Assembly (NCBI GenBank): GCA_029975965.1
Contig: JARKOV010000173.1
Coordinates: forward strand, 1 to 28,788
DNA length: 28,788 nt
From: Anaerolinea sp.
GTDB taxonomy: Bacteria; Chloroflexota; Anaerolineae; Anaerolineales; Anaerolineaceae
Direction: 5' to 3'
The notes beneath the pieces are model-generated. The model did not search any database, was not told the DNA's origin, and saw only the letters and a program-made list of their open reading frames with translations. Every line of letters begins with the position of its first letter. Position 1 is the stretch's first letter. Shown one piece after another: positions 1 through 7,233 of this stretch. Both the position numbers and the translations under genes were made by a program.

Positions 1-16
1 GCGCGCATCGGCTTCA

Positions 17-251
17 TACCCTGATAACCATGATCTTCTCATGGTCGCTTGATAAGCGATCAAAACACCCATCCCCCCAACCCCCTTCCTTTGAGGAAGG
101 GGGCGAAGCTTGAAGATTGAGGTTGTTTTCGCCGCCGGATAGCGGCGAAAACAACCTCAAAACTCCGTTTTTCCCCTCCCCATTTTTGGGGAAAGGGCAG
201 GGGGAGGGGTTGTCCGACAATACTTTGAGAAAACCGTACCCTGATAACCAT
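17..251. repeat. Compound palindromic element (MITE-like) flanked by a 15-bp direct repeat
   Basis: The identical 15-mer TACCCTGATAACCAT lies at 17-31 and 237-251. Between the copies are three nested hairpins. The first pairs 81-89 with 95-103 (CCCCCTTCC / GGAAGGGGG). The second is a perfect 19-bp palindrome, 117-135 with 142-160. The third pairs 173-181 with 201-209 (CCCCTCCCC / GGGGAGGGG). The C-rich left end (about 71-89) and the G-rich right end (about 188-212) are imperfect inverted repeats of each other, as in a miniature inverted-repeat element. A second element with the same order of parts lies at about 26239-26412. No gene is seen here. The mobile-element reading is inference. The direct repeats are not immediately adjacent to the inverted ends, so they may not be a target-site duplication. 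Confidence 0.6.
117..160. repeat. 19-bp perfect inverted repeat, 6-nt loop
   Basis: Arms 117-135 and 142-160 are exact reverse complements, with loop CGGATA at 136-141. The inner part reads CGCCGC / GCGGCG and the outer part is AT-richer. No T-tract follows on either strand, so it is not a canonical intrinsic terminator. It is the central palindrome of the compound element at the left edge of the window. Confidence 0.9.
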
Positions 252-257
252 ACAATC

Positions 258-286
258 TTGACTTGAATGGTCAAAGAAATTACACT
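258..286 (+). promoter_or_regulatory. Promoter of the M4 protease-emfourin pair, with operator-like palindrome
   Basis: A -35 TTGACT at 258-263 is followed after 17 nt by a -10 TACACT at 281-286 (4 of 6 consensus). Transcription would start near 293. The -35 lies inside a symmetric TTGAC-N7-GTCAA (258-274), which could be a repressor operator. A transcription start near 293 makes the GTG at 298 an unlikely start codon and supports the ATG at 340. Prediction from sequence only. Confidence 0.5.
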
Positions 287-339
287 GGTACTGTGAAGTG
301 CGAATCTATGCCATGACAAGAAATGAGGTAAACAACCCG

Positions 340-1473
340 ATGAAACACGGCTCGATCTCTTGCATTCTCCCTCCGTACATGCTTGACCAGATTGCGCAAA
401 ACGGGACAGCCGAACAGCGTGAAAAGGCGGCAGCGACCGCGCAAACCTCCGCGATGTTCCGGGCAGAGCGCACCGAAACGGCGGCGCGTGGGGTCGTGCC
501 GCGCGCGCCGATGGCACAGGCGGCCAAGCAGCGCGCGGTGTACACCGCCAACTTTGGCTCCACCCTGCCGGGGCAATTGGTGCGCGCCGAAGGCGCGCCG
601 CCGACCGGCGACCTGGCGGTGGATGAAGCATACGACGGATCGGGAGCCACGTATGACCTGTATTGGGACGTCTACAAGCGCAACTCGATCGACGGGGCGG
701 GGCTGCGCCTGGATTCGACGGTGCATTACCAGCGCGGCTACGACAACGCTTTTTGGAACGGGCAGCAAATGGTCTACGGCGACGGCGATGAGGACCTGCC
801 GGCCAGCCAGCGCCTGTTCAACCGCTTCACCATCGCCATCGACGTGATCGGTCACGAGTTGACTCACGGGGTGACGCAGTACACCGGCAACCTGGTTTAC
901 TTCAACCAGCCTGGCGCGTTGAACGAATCCTTCTCGGATGTGTTTGGCAGCCTGGTCAAACAGCGCAATTTGAGCCAGACCGTCGATCAGGCCGACTGGT
1001 TGATCGGCGCGGGTCTGATCACCCCGAACGTCAACGGGGTGGCGCTGCGCTCGATGAAAGAGCCCGGCACGGCTTACAACGACCCCGTGTTGGGCAAAGA
1101 CCCGCAGCCGGGGCATATGGACAACTACGTCAACACGACCAGCGACAACGGAGGCGTGCACATTAATTCGGGCATTCCCAACCGCGCCTTCTACCTGACG
1201 GCGATGGAGCTGGGCGGATTCGCCTGGGAAAAGGCCGGCCAGATCTGGTACGTCACGCTGCGCGACCGCATCCAGTCGACCTCGAACTTCCAGGCGGCAG
1301 CCGACCTGACCCACACGGTGGCCGGCGAGCTTTTCGGGGTAAACAGCCTCGAACAGCAGGCGGTCAAGAACGGCTGGGCGGGCGTGGGCATCAGCGTGGG
1401 CGGCGACACGGGCGGCGGCGAGAGCCCGGGCTGTGTCACCAGCCTGCTGCGCTTCCTTGGCATCCGCTCTTGA
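340..1473 (+). CDS. M4 family metallopeptidase, protealysin-like
   Basis: Zinc endopeptidase of the thermolysin family, 377 aa. The zinc site is complete: HELTH at residues 172-176 with catalytic E173, third ligand E196 in GALNESFSD (the thermolysin spacing of 20), and the transition-state His at about 274 in VHINSG. The N-terminus is short and has no signal peptide. It carries a PPYML segment like the compact propeptide of protealysin-type enzymes, not the long FTP propeptide of secreted thermolysin. The ATG at 340 is chosen because GAGG at 325-328 precedes it; GTG 298 and ATG 313 are in frame but lie too close to the predicted transcription start. The emfourin gene follows directly, the known two-gene arrangement for this group. 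Without a signal peptide it may act in the cytoplasm or leave by a non-classical route. Confidence 0.95.
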   Translation: MKHGSISCILPPYMLDQIAQNGTAEQREKAAATAQTSAMFRAERTETAARGVVPRAPMAQAAKQRAVYTANFGSTLPGQLVRAEGAPPTGDLAVDEAYDGSGATYDLYWDVYKRNSIDGAGLRLDSTVHYQRGYDNAFWNGQQMVYGDGDEDLPASQRLFNRFTIAIDVIGHELTHGVTQYTGNLVYFNQPGALNESFSDVFGSLVKQRNLSQTVDQADWLIGAGLITPNVNGVALRSMKEPGTAYNDPVLGKDPQPGHMDNYVNTTSDNGGVHINSGIPNRAFYLTAMELGGFAWEKAGQIWYVTLRDRIQSTSNFQAAADLTHTVAGELFGVNSLEQQAVKNGWAGVGISVGGDTGGGESPGCVTSLLRFLGIRS

Positions 1474-1564
1474 GCGAAACATGACTCCGGCGGGTCGCAG
1501 GCGCAGCGCCCGGCTCATCCAGGCGCGCGGCAGCCAGACCCGCGGGGCAGACGGCGGAGGCAAA

Positions 1565-1873
1565 ATGATCATCCATTTCGAACGCACCGGCGGGTTCGCC
1601 GGAATTTCCCTGCGGGCGGTGATCGACTCGGACCTGCTCGAACCGGAGGAGCAGCGGACCTTGGAGGAGATGATCGAATCGATCGGCTTTTTCGACCTGC
1701 CGCCCGAATTGACCAGCAGCCGGCCCGGTGCAGACCGCTTCCATTACGCGTTGAGCGTGCAATCCCATGGCGAGCGCCACACGGTGGAGATGGACGAAGA
1801 GGCGGTGCCGGAGGATATGCTGCCCTTCCTGCAGCAGTTGTCTTTGCTGGCGCGGCGCTTTCGCCAGATGTAA
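1565..1873 (+). CDS. Emfourin-like protealysin inhibitor
   Basis: A 102-aa acidic protein that starts with a short strand and the segment FERTGGFAGI, then has a DLPPE segment and a final helix. This matches the emfourin family as I know it: small, tight-binding inhibitors of protealysin-like M4 peptidases, encoded immediately after the enzyme. GGAGG at 1556-1560 sits 4 nt before the ATG at 1565. In-frame starts at 1433 and 1481 would add an Arg/Gly-rich tail unlike the family. The pair probably forms one transcript, with the inhibitor keeping the protease in check in the same cell. Recognition rests on remembered family features plus gene order; no alignment was run. Confidence 0.85.
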   Translation: MIIHFERTGGFAGISLRAVIDSDLLEPEEQRTLEEMIESIGFFDLPPELTSSRPGADRFHYALSVQSHGERHTVEMDEEAVPEDMLPFLQQLSLLARRFRQM

Positions 1874-2064
1874 ACCGGCTGGTTAAGCTCCGTTTCTGCA
1901 GGCGCCGGCGGCGCGCGGTCTAGCAAGTGACGGCGTGCCGCCGAATTGCTCCGATGAGGCGGTTCTCCCGGCGAGTTTGTGCCACTTGTCAGACAGGATA
2001 CTTGTACCTTGTGCAGGGGAAAGTTATCACTACCCTCTGACATGCGGTTGATACATAATGAAAG

Positions 2065-2083
2065 AGTGCGAGCAATTCGCACT
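2065..2083. promoter_or_regulatory. Operator-like inverted repeat before the 2-oxoacid oxidoreductase operon
   Basis: AGTGCGA (2065-2071) and TCGCACT (2077-2083) are exact inverted repeats around GCAAT. The repeat lies 35 nt before the first start codon, inside a 245-bp gap. No convincing -35/-10 pair was found: TTGATA at 2048 has no -10 at the right distance, and TTGTAC-N17-TATCAC (2002-2030) is weak. The repeat could be a repressor site or a small leader hairpin. Confidence 0.35.
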
Positions 2084-2118
2084 GATTTTGCCTGATTTAT
2101 CCTATAAGGAGGAACCGC

Positions 2119-2364
2119 ATGCCCGTTCAGGGACGAGTGGTTGTCAGCGAACTGTACTGTAAGGGTTGCGAGTTATGTGTGGGCGCCTGCCCGCAGAATG
2201 CGCTGCGTTTGTCTGCCGAGCGCATCACCGCCAAGGGCTATCACCCGGCCGAGCTGGCCAACGATGCGTGCACCGGCTGCGGCATTTGCGCGGTGGTCTG
2301 CCCAGAAGCCGCCATCGTCGTTTACCGCCAATCGTTGCGCAGGCGCGCGGGCGTGGAAGCATAA
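2119..2364 (+). CDS. 2-oxoacid:ferredoxin oxidoreductase, delta (2x4Fe-4S) subunit
   Basis: An 81-aa bacterial-type ferredoxin subunit. It has two Cx2Cx2Cx3CP cluster motifs, at C14-C17-C20-C24 and C51-C54-C57-C61, spaced as in 8Fe ferredoxins. It would carry electrons from the TPP-containing subunit to soluble ferredoxin. A strong AAGGAGG at 2106-2112 precedes the ATG. The alpha subunit follows after 10 nt, then beta and gamma, so this is the first gene of a four-subunit operon. In PFOR/VOR/KOR enzymes with separate subunits, the delta subunit alone does not reveal the substrate. Confidence 0.92.
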   Translation: MPVQGRVVVSELYCKGCELCVGACPQNALRLSAERITAKGYHPAELANDACTGCGICAVVCPEAAIVVYRQSLRRRAGVEA

Positions 2365-2374
2365 GGGGAACGCT

Positions 2375-3499
2375 ATGGCAAAAGAATTGCTGAAAGGAAA
2401 CGAGGCCATCGCTGAGGCCGCCATTCGAGCCGGTCTCCAGGCATATTTTGGCTACCCGATTACTCCCCAGACGGAGCTCCTGGAATGGATGTCGCACCGC
2501 ATGCCTGAGCTCGGGAGGGCCTTCGTACAGGCCGAAAGCGAGCTAGGGGCGATCAACATGGTCTACGGGGCGGCGTGTACCGGGGCAAGAGTGATGACAT
2601 CCTCATCCAGCCCCGGTATCAGTTTAATGATGGAAGGGTTGTCGTACATTGCGGGCACCGAGGTGCCGATGGTGCTGGTGGACGTGATGCGCGGCGGCCC
2701 CGGGCTGGGCAACATTGCCCCGGCCCAATCCGATTACAACCAGATCGTTCACGGCGGCGGTCACGGCGATTACCACCCGATCGTGCTCGCCCCCGCCACC
2801 GTGCAGGAGGCCATCGACCTGACCGTGGAGGCCTTCGACCTGGCCGAAAAATACCGCTCGATCGCGGTGGTGTTGATCGACGGCAGCCTGGGGCAGATGA
2901 TGGAACCGGCCGAGCTGCCCCCCATGCGCCCGGTGCGCACCACCTTCCCTGCCTGGGCGGCGACTGGCGCGGCGGGGCGCGAGCGCATCATCCACACTTC
3001 CATCTACCTCAACCCGCCGGACGAGGAGGAAACCAACATCCGCCTGCTCAAGCGCTGGCAAGAGGTGGAAGCCAACGAAGTGCGTTACAAAGAGTATTTC
3101 ATGGAAGACGCGCGCTTCGTGGTGGTGGGCTTCGGCTCAGGCGGTCGGATGGCGCTCTCGGCGGTGCGCCAGGCGCGCGCCGAGGGTATCCCGGTGGGGC
3201 TGCTGCGCCCGGTCACGGTCAACCCGTATCCGAGCCAGGCAATCTCGCGCTTGTGCGAGCGCACCGAGGCCTTCCTGGTGGTGGAGATGAACACCGGTCA
3301 GATGCTGGAAGACGTGCGCATGGCGGTCAATGGGCGCCGACCGGTGGAGTTCTACGGGCGGATGGGTGGCGTGATGCCCTTCCCGGATGAAATCCTGGGC
3401 GAGATTCGCCGGCTTGCGGCGGGTGAAGCCACGCTGGAAGGACACCCGCGCGACCGCTGGCTGCAACGCCTGACCAGTGCCCTTGCCAGTGCCAACTAG
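2375..3499 (+). CDS. vorB: 2-oxoacid:ferredoxin oxidoreductase, alpha subunit (VorB/KorA type)
   Basis: A 374-aa alpha subunit carrying the pyrimidine-binding and transketolase C-terminal-like domains. It opens with a [14 protein letters not shown] segment and has GYPITPQTE (substrate-side loop). The segment [18 protein letters not shown] is what I associate with branched-chain (Vor) enzymes rather than 2-oxoglutarate (Kor) ones. The reaction is oxidative decarboxylation of a 2-oxoacid to acyl-CoA and CO2, with reduction of ferredoxin. The ATG at 2375 is preceded by AAGGGGA. It lies between the delta and beta subunit genes. Family assignment is firm; the substrate (2-oxoisovalerate versus 2-oxoglutarate) is inference. 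Confidence 0.9.
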   Translation: MAKELLKGNEAIAEAAIRAGLQAYFGYPITPQTELLEWMSHRMPELGRAFVQAESELGAINMVYGAACTGARVMTSSSSPGISLMMEGLSYIAGTEVPMVLVDVMRGGPGLGNIAPAQSDYNQIVHGGGHGDYHPIVLAPATVQEAIDLTVEAFDLAEKYRSIAVVLIDGSLGQMMEPAELPPMRPVRTTFPAWAATGAAGRERIIHTSIYLNPPDEEETNIRLLKRWQEVEANEVRYKEYFMEDARFVVVGFGSGGRMALSAVRQARAEGIPVGLLRPVTVNPYPSQAISRLCERTEAFLVVEMNTGQMLEDVRMAVNGRRPVEFYGRMGGVMPFPDEILGEIRRLAAGEATLEGHPRDRWLQRLTSALASAN

Positions 3500-3518
3500 G
3501 TGGGATGAGGAAAAAAAC

Positions 3519-4301
3519 ATGGTTGTTGAACAGGTAGTTCCTGAAGAGATCGTCTACCAGCGGCCTGCCTCGCTGGTGGAGTGCGCCACGCACTACTGCC
3601 CCGGCTGCACGCACGGGGTGGCGCACCGTATCATCGCCGAGGTGATCGACGAGATGGGCCTGCGCGAGCAGACGATTGGCGTGGCCTCGGTGGGCTGCTC
3701 CGTGTTTGCCTACAATTACTTCAATTTCGACTGGGTGCAATCGCCGCACGGTCGCGCTCCGGCCATGGCGACCGGCGTCAAGCGCGTGCTGACCGACCGC
3801 CTGGTCTTCACCTACCAGGGCGACGGCGACATGGCCTCGATCGGGATGGCTGAAGTGGTGCATGCGGCGGCGCGGGGTGAGAACATCACCGTATTCTTCA
3901 TCAATAACGCCAATTACGGCATGACCGGCGGGCAGATGGCCCCCACCACCCTGCCGGGTCAAAAGACCACCTCCTCGCCCCACGGGCGCGACGTGGAATT
4001 GACCGGCTACCCAATCCGCGCCAGCGAGCTGCTTTCCACGCTGGACGGAGCGGCTTACATCGTCCGCCGCAGCCTGCACGACCCCAAGAACATCCGCTTG
4101 GCGAAGAAAGCCGTTCGGATGGCGTTTGAGGTGCAACGGCGCGGGATGGGCTTCTCGATGATCGAGATGCTTTCGGTCTGCCCGACCAACTGGGGGATGA
4201 ACCCGAACCAGGCCACCCAGTGGCTGGCCGAAAAGATGATTCCGTATTACCCGCTGGGCGATTACAAGGTCAGTCCGGCTGTGGCGGAAATCAAGATCTG
4301 A
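3519..4301 (+). CDS. 2-oxoacid:ferredoxin oxidoreductase, beta (TPP-binding) subunit
   Basis: A 260-aa subunit that binds thiamine diphosphate. It shows the TPP motif: GDGD followed by about 30 residues and [11 protein letters not shown]. Early cysteines in [11 protein letters not shown] match the CPGCGH-like segment of these subunits. The ATG at 3519 is chosen because GAGG at 3507-3510 precedes it; an upstream in-frame ATG at 3477 would overlap the alpha gene and has no clear ribosome site. The gamma gene follows after 9 nt. Confidence 0.92.
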   Translation: MVVEQVVPEEIVYQRPASLVECATHYCPGCTHGVAHRIIAEVIDEMGLREQTIGVASVGCSVFAYNYFNFDWVQSPHGRAPAMATGVKRVLTDRLVFTYQGDGDMASIGMAEVVHAAARGENITVFFINNANYGMTGGQMAPTTLPGQKTTSSPHGRDVELTGYPIRASELLSTLDGAAYIVRRSLHDPKNIRLAKKAVRMAFEVQRRGMGFSMIEMLSVCPTNWGMNPNQATQWLAEKMIPYYPLGDYKVSPAVAEIKI

Positions 4302-4310
4302 GGAGGCGGG

Positions 4311-4859
4311 ATGCAGACAGAGATCATCATCTCCGGATTTGGCGGTCAGGGCGTGCTGTTTGCCGGGCAGTTGCTGGCTTACGCCGCCATGGATGAGGGG
4401 CACCACGTCACCTGGATTCCTTCTTACGGACCCGAGATGCGCGGCGGCACGGCCAACTGCACCGTGATCATCTCCGACCAGGAGATCGGCTCGCCGCTGG
4501 TCAAGCATCCTTCGGCGGTCATCGCGATGAATTTGCCTTCGTTGGATAAGTACGAGGAAAGCATGGTGCCGGGCGGCTTGCTGGTGGTCAACGCTTCGAT
4601 CGTCAACCGGGCTCCGGTGCGCGCGGATCTGCGCAAGGTGATGGTGCCGGGCAACGAGATCGCCGAAGCGGCGGGTGACCGGCGCATGACCAACATGGTG
4701 CTGCTGGGCGCGCTGCTGGCGAACCTGCCGATCCTGCCGCTGGAGGCGGTCGAGCGGGCGCTGGAAGCCCACCTGCCGGCGCGCCACCACCGCCTGTTGC
4801 CGCTCAACTACCAGTGCCTGCGCAAAGGCGCGGAGTACGTGGCGCAAGTGGTGAGCTAA
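4311..4859 (+). CDS. 2-oxoacid:ferredoxin oxidoreductase, gamma subunit
   Basis: A 182-aa gamma domain (domain III of one-chain PFORs). It begins with a Rossmann-like GFGGQGVLFAG loop and has the PSYGPEMRGGTANC segment typical of the family; these residues help to bind coenzyme A. GGAGGCGGG directly precedes the ATG. It is the last gene of the operon, followed 18 nt later by a strong terminator. Length and motifs are normal for the family. Confidence 0.92.
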   Translation: MQTEIIISGFGGQGVLFAGQLLAYAAMDEGHHVTWIPSYGPEMRGGTANCTVIISDQEIGSPLVKHPSAVIAMNLPSLDKYEESMVPGGLLVVNASIVNRAPVRADLRKVMVPGNEIAEAAGDRRMTNMVLLGALLANLPILPLEAVERALEAHLPARHHRLLPLNYQCLRKGAEYVAQVVS

Positions 4860-4877
4860 GCCGTCGTCAACCCAATC

Positions 4878-4909
4878 GGGCCGGCGAGCGAAGCGCCGGC
4901 CCTTTTTTT
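4878..4909 (+). terminator. Intrinsic terminator of the 2-oxoacid oxidoreductase operon
   Basis: GGGCCGGCG (4878-4886) pairs with CGCCGGCCC (4894-4902) around a 7-nt loop and is followed by seven T (4903-4909). This is a textbook rho-independent terminator. Confidence 0.93.
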
Positions 4910-4941
4910 ATTTAAAAGGACGGTTTTATCCAATTTTTAAT

Positions 4942-4982
4942 TTGACTTTAATCAAATAATTTTTTATCCTACTAATTACAAT
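4942..4982 (+). promoter_or_regulatory. FNR/CRP-family box and promoter of nrfHA
   Basis: TTGAC-TTTA-ATCAA at 4942-4955 matches 9 of 10 defined bases of the FNR consensus TTGAT-N4-ATCAA. A good -10, TACAAT (4977-4982), would give a start near 4989-4990. That puts the centre of the box (4948.5) at about -41, where class II FNR activators bind. The region is also unusually AT-rich for this genome. An alternative sigma-70 pair, TTGACT-N17-TATCCT (4942-4970), overlaps the same site. The geometry is seen in sequence; oxygen control is inferred from it. Confidence 0.65.
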
Positions 4983-5034
4983 CAATGCGGGATCAAATTG
5001 CCCTGGCACATCACTTTAATCACAGAGGAGGTGT

Positions 5035-5523
5035 ATGAAGTTACCCGTACTCGTCAGCTTGCTCGCCCTGGCAGCGGTCCTCGGCGTTTTGATGTACGCC
5101 AGCAACTTCGCCGTGTACCTGGGCAACGACCCGACCGCCTGCAACAACTGTCACGTGATGGACGCGGTGTACGAGGGCTGGTTTCACTCCAATCACCAGC
5201 AGTGGGCCGCCTGCAACGACTGCCATACCCCCCACCAGTTGATACCAAAATATATCATCAAGGCGACTTCGGGCATGAACCATGTCACCATGTTCACCTT
5301 GGGGCATATCCCCGAACCGCTGCGCGCCAAGGAATCGACGCGCAAAATCATCCAGGCCAATTGCATTCATTGCCACGAGGAAGCCGTGTCGGCCATCGCG
5401 GACGGCGCAATGGACTCCGGGCGCTATTGCTTCGAGTGCCACCGCGACACGGCCCACGGGCAGCGCGGCATTTCGATCCTTCCCTACCAGGACAAAGGCA
5501 CCTGGAGCGCTGAGAAACCGTAA
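5035..5523 (+). CDS. nrfH: NrfH, tetrahaem c-type cytochrome subunit of nitrite reductase
   Basis: A 162-aa NapC/NrfH-family cytochrome. One N-terminal membrane helix (about residues 3-23) is followed by four haem motifs: CNNCH 36-40, CNDCH 60-64, CIHCH 110-114 and CFECH 132-136. It takes electrons from menaquinol and passes them to NrfA on the outer face of the membrane. M42 shortly after the first haem motif is placed like the Met that serves as haem ligand in NrfH. GAGGAGG stands just before the ATG. The nrfA gene follows 99 nt after the stop, probably on the same transcript from the FNR-type promoter upstream. Confidence 0.95.
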   Translation: MKLPVLVSLLALAAVLGVLMYASNFAVYLGNDPTACNNCHVMDAVYEGWFHSNHQQWAACNDCHTPHQLIPKYIIKATSGMNHVTMFTLGHIPEPLRAKESTRKIIQANCIHCHEEAVSAIADGAMDSGRYCFECHRDTAHGQRGISILPYQDKGTWSAEKP

Positions 5524-5622
5524 CGGGCTGCGGGCGATCTGACCGGGTGGAGCTGGCCGGCTATGGGCTACGTTCACCCAGAGGCAGAACAAAGGACATT
5601 CCAAAGAATTGAGAGGAGCAGT

Positions 5623-6918
5623 ATGAAGAAATTTTCTGGAGTCACCCTGATCCTGACCGGCATCATCCTCGTACTGGCGGTTATCCTGGTCGGCGTGATC
5701 TTGTTCCTTCGCAACCAACCCACCGCTCCGCGCGGCGTGGCGCCCATCGTGGCGGTGAAAGCCATGGAGGCCGACAGCTCGATCTGGGGTCAAAACTACC
5801 CCAACCAGTACAGCACGCTGCTCAAGACCGAAACCAACGCCACCAGCACGGTTTATGGTGGCTCGGACCCGGTGGAAAAGCTGGAAGTCGACCCGATGCT
5901 GGTCACCCTGTTTGCCGGGTATTCGTTCGAGAAAGGCTACAGCGAGGACCGTGGGCATTTGAACTCGCTGACCGACGTGCGCAATACGCCGCGCCTTTCG
6001 GATAAGACCCCCGCGACGTGTTATTCGTGCAAGAGCTCGAACAACCCGGCGCTGTGGGCTGAGATGGGCATGGCGGCGTACGACGCTCTGTCCTTCAAGC
6101 AGATGGGCGAGAAGATCGAATACCCCATCGGCTGCGCCAACTGCCACGAGGCGGGCACCATGCGCCTGATCGTGACCAACCCGGCGCTGGATGAGGCACT
6201 CAAAGCCCAGGGAAAAGATTGGCGCACGTTCACCCGCCAGGAAATGCGCACCACGGTGTGCGCCAACTGCCACGTGGAATATTACTTCACCACGGAGGGC
6301 AGCTACCTGACCTTCCCGTGGGAAAACGGCACGACCGTCGAGGAGATCGAGGCGTATTACGACGAAATCGGGTTCACCGACTGGACGCACGCCGATTCGG
6401 GCGCGCCGACGATCAAGATGCAGCACCCCGATTACGAGCTGTACACCGCTAACAGCACGCATTACAACGCCGGGGTCTCGTGCGCCGACTGCCACATGCC
6501 GTACATGCGGGATGGGGCGGCAAAATTCTCCAGCCACAACGTGCACAGCCCGCTGCTGGACCCGGCGCCCGCCTGCGGAACCTGCCACACGGACGTCGAG
6601 TACGTGGTGGCGCGCGTAAACATCATCCAGAAGAGCGTATACGACACGATGATGGCCACCGAGACCGCCCTGGTGGCGGCGATCGAGGCGATTCAAAAGG
6701 CGGCGGCAGCCACGGGAGCCGACGCGACCAGGATCGAGGAGGCGCGCAAGCTGCACCGGGCGGCGCAGTTGCGCTGGGATTTCATCGCCGCGGAAAACAG
6801 CATGGGCTTCCATAATTCGCAGGAGGCGCTGCGCATCCTCGCCGCCGCAACCGACCTCGCCCGCCAGGCGGAGCTGCTGGCCTTCCAGGCGCTGAGCCAG
6901 CCGAGCGCCAGCCGCTGA
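5623..6918 (+). CDS. nrfA: NrfA, pentahaem ammonia-forming nitrite reductase
   Basis: A 431-aa catalytic subunit that reduces nitrite to ammonia with six electrons. The active-site haem has the lysine-type motif CYSCK (133-137). Four CxxCH motifs follow: 171-175, 213-217, 287-291 and 318-322. The CHVEYYF segment supplies E219 and Y220, and KMQHPD supplies K265, Q267 and H268; these correspond to the calcium and active-site residues of known NrfA. A hydrophobic helix at about 7-30 has no obvious cleavage site, so the enzyme is probably membrane-anchored. GAGAGGAG precedes the ATG at 5623; an in-frame ATG at 5563 lacks a ribosome site. Downstream of nrfH, as expected. Confidence 0.96.
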   Translation: MKKFSGVTLILTGIILVLAVILVGVILFLRNQPTAPRGVAPIVAVKAMEADSSIWGQNYPNQYSTLLKTETNATSTVYGGSDPVEKLEVDPMLVTLFAGYSFEKGYSEDRGHLNSLTDVRNTPRLSDKTPATCYSCKSSNNPALWAEMGMAAYDALSFKQMGEKIEYPIGCANCHEAGTMRLIVTNPALDEALKAQGKDWRTFTRQEMRTTVCANCHVEYYFTTEGSYLTFPWENGTTVEEIEAYYDEIGFTDWTHADSGAPTIKMQHPDYELYTANSTHYNAGVSCADCHMPYMRDGAAKFSSHNVHSPLLDPAPACGTCHTDVEYVVARVNIIQKSVYDTMMATETALVAAIEAIQKAAAATGADATRIEEARKLHRAAQLRWDFIAAENSMGFHNSQEALRILAAATDLARQAELLAFQALSQPSASR

Positions 6919-7078
6919 CAATCGCATCTGCTCGTTGTTTTCGCAGCCCGCCGCCTGATCAAGGGAGCGGGCTGCGCTTGTCCTTGGTCGCCGCAGCCTG
7001 TGCGATTTTCCGCGCGAGTAGCCCGCCCAAATAGCCTTTCCGCGGCCTGACAGCTGCTTTACAACCCCCGCCTTCTCC
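6919..7078. other. Gap after nrfA with one hairpin (6942-6976)
   Basis: CGCAGCCCGC (6942-6951) pairs exactly with GCGGGCTGCG (6967-6976). The T content after it is low (CTTGTCCTTGG), so termination of nrfHA here is possible but not clear. No gene is seen before the greA promoter at 7079. Confidence 0.5.
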
Positions 7079-7107
7079 TTGCGATCTGGGGGAATCTGTG
7101 CTAAGAT
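7079..7107 (+). promoter_or_regulatory. Promoter of greA
   Basis: -35 TTGCGA (7079-7084), 17-nt spacer, -10 TAAGAT (7102-7107) with an extended TGC just before it. The predicted start near 7114 leaves a leader of about 120 nt before greA. Confidence 0.55.
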
Positions 7108-7111
7108 ATAG

Positions 7112-7182
7112 GCGTCCTCCAGGGGAAGGACGCATGGCTTTAAAGGTGGAATCCAAAATCGCTCCGCTAGGGAGTGTTTTTT
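7112..7182 (+). promoter_or_regulatory. Structured greA leader with a possible attenuator
   Basis: The predicted leader holds a hairpin GCGTCCT / AGGACGC (7112-7118 with 7127-7133). A second, shorter stem (7160-7165 with 7171-7176, one G-T pair) is followed by six T at 7177-7182, the layout of an intrinsic terminator placed about 50 nt before the greA start codon. Early termination in the leader would give a short RNA and reduce greA expression. The stem is weak, so efficiency is uncertain. Confidence 0.4.
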
Positions 7183-7233
7183 ATCTTTTAAGGCTCGTGC
7201 CATCACCAATAAAGCAACTCACAAGGATTGGAA

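Noticed and set aside
49..63. TTGAT-N5-ATCAA as an FNR box
   Set aside because: The spacer is 5 nt instead of 4 and it lies far from any promoter; more likely part of a small hairpin.
5041..7209. Very long minus-strand open frame opposite nrfHA
   Set aside because: It is a high-GC shadow of two clear genes with haem motifs; its translation has no family features and it spans several genes and gaps.
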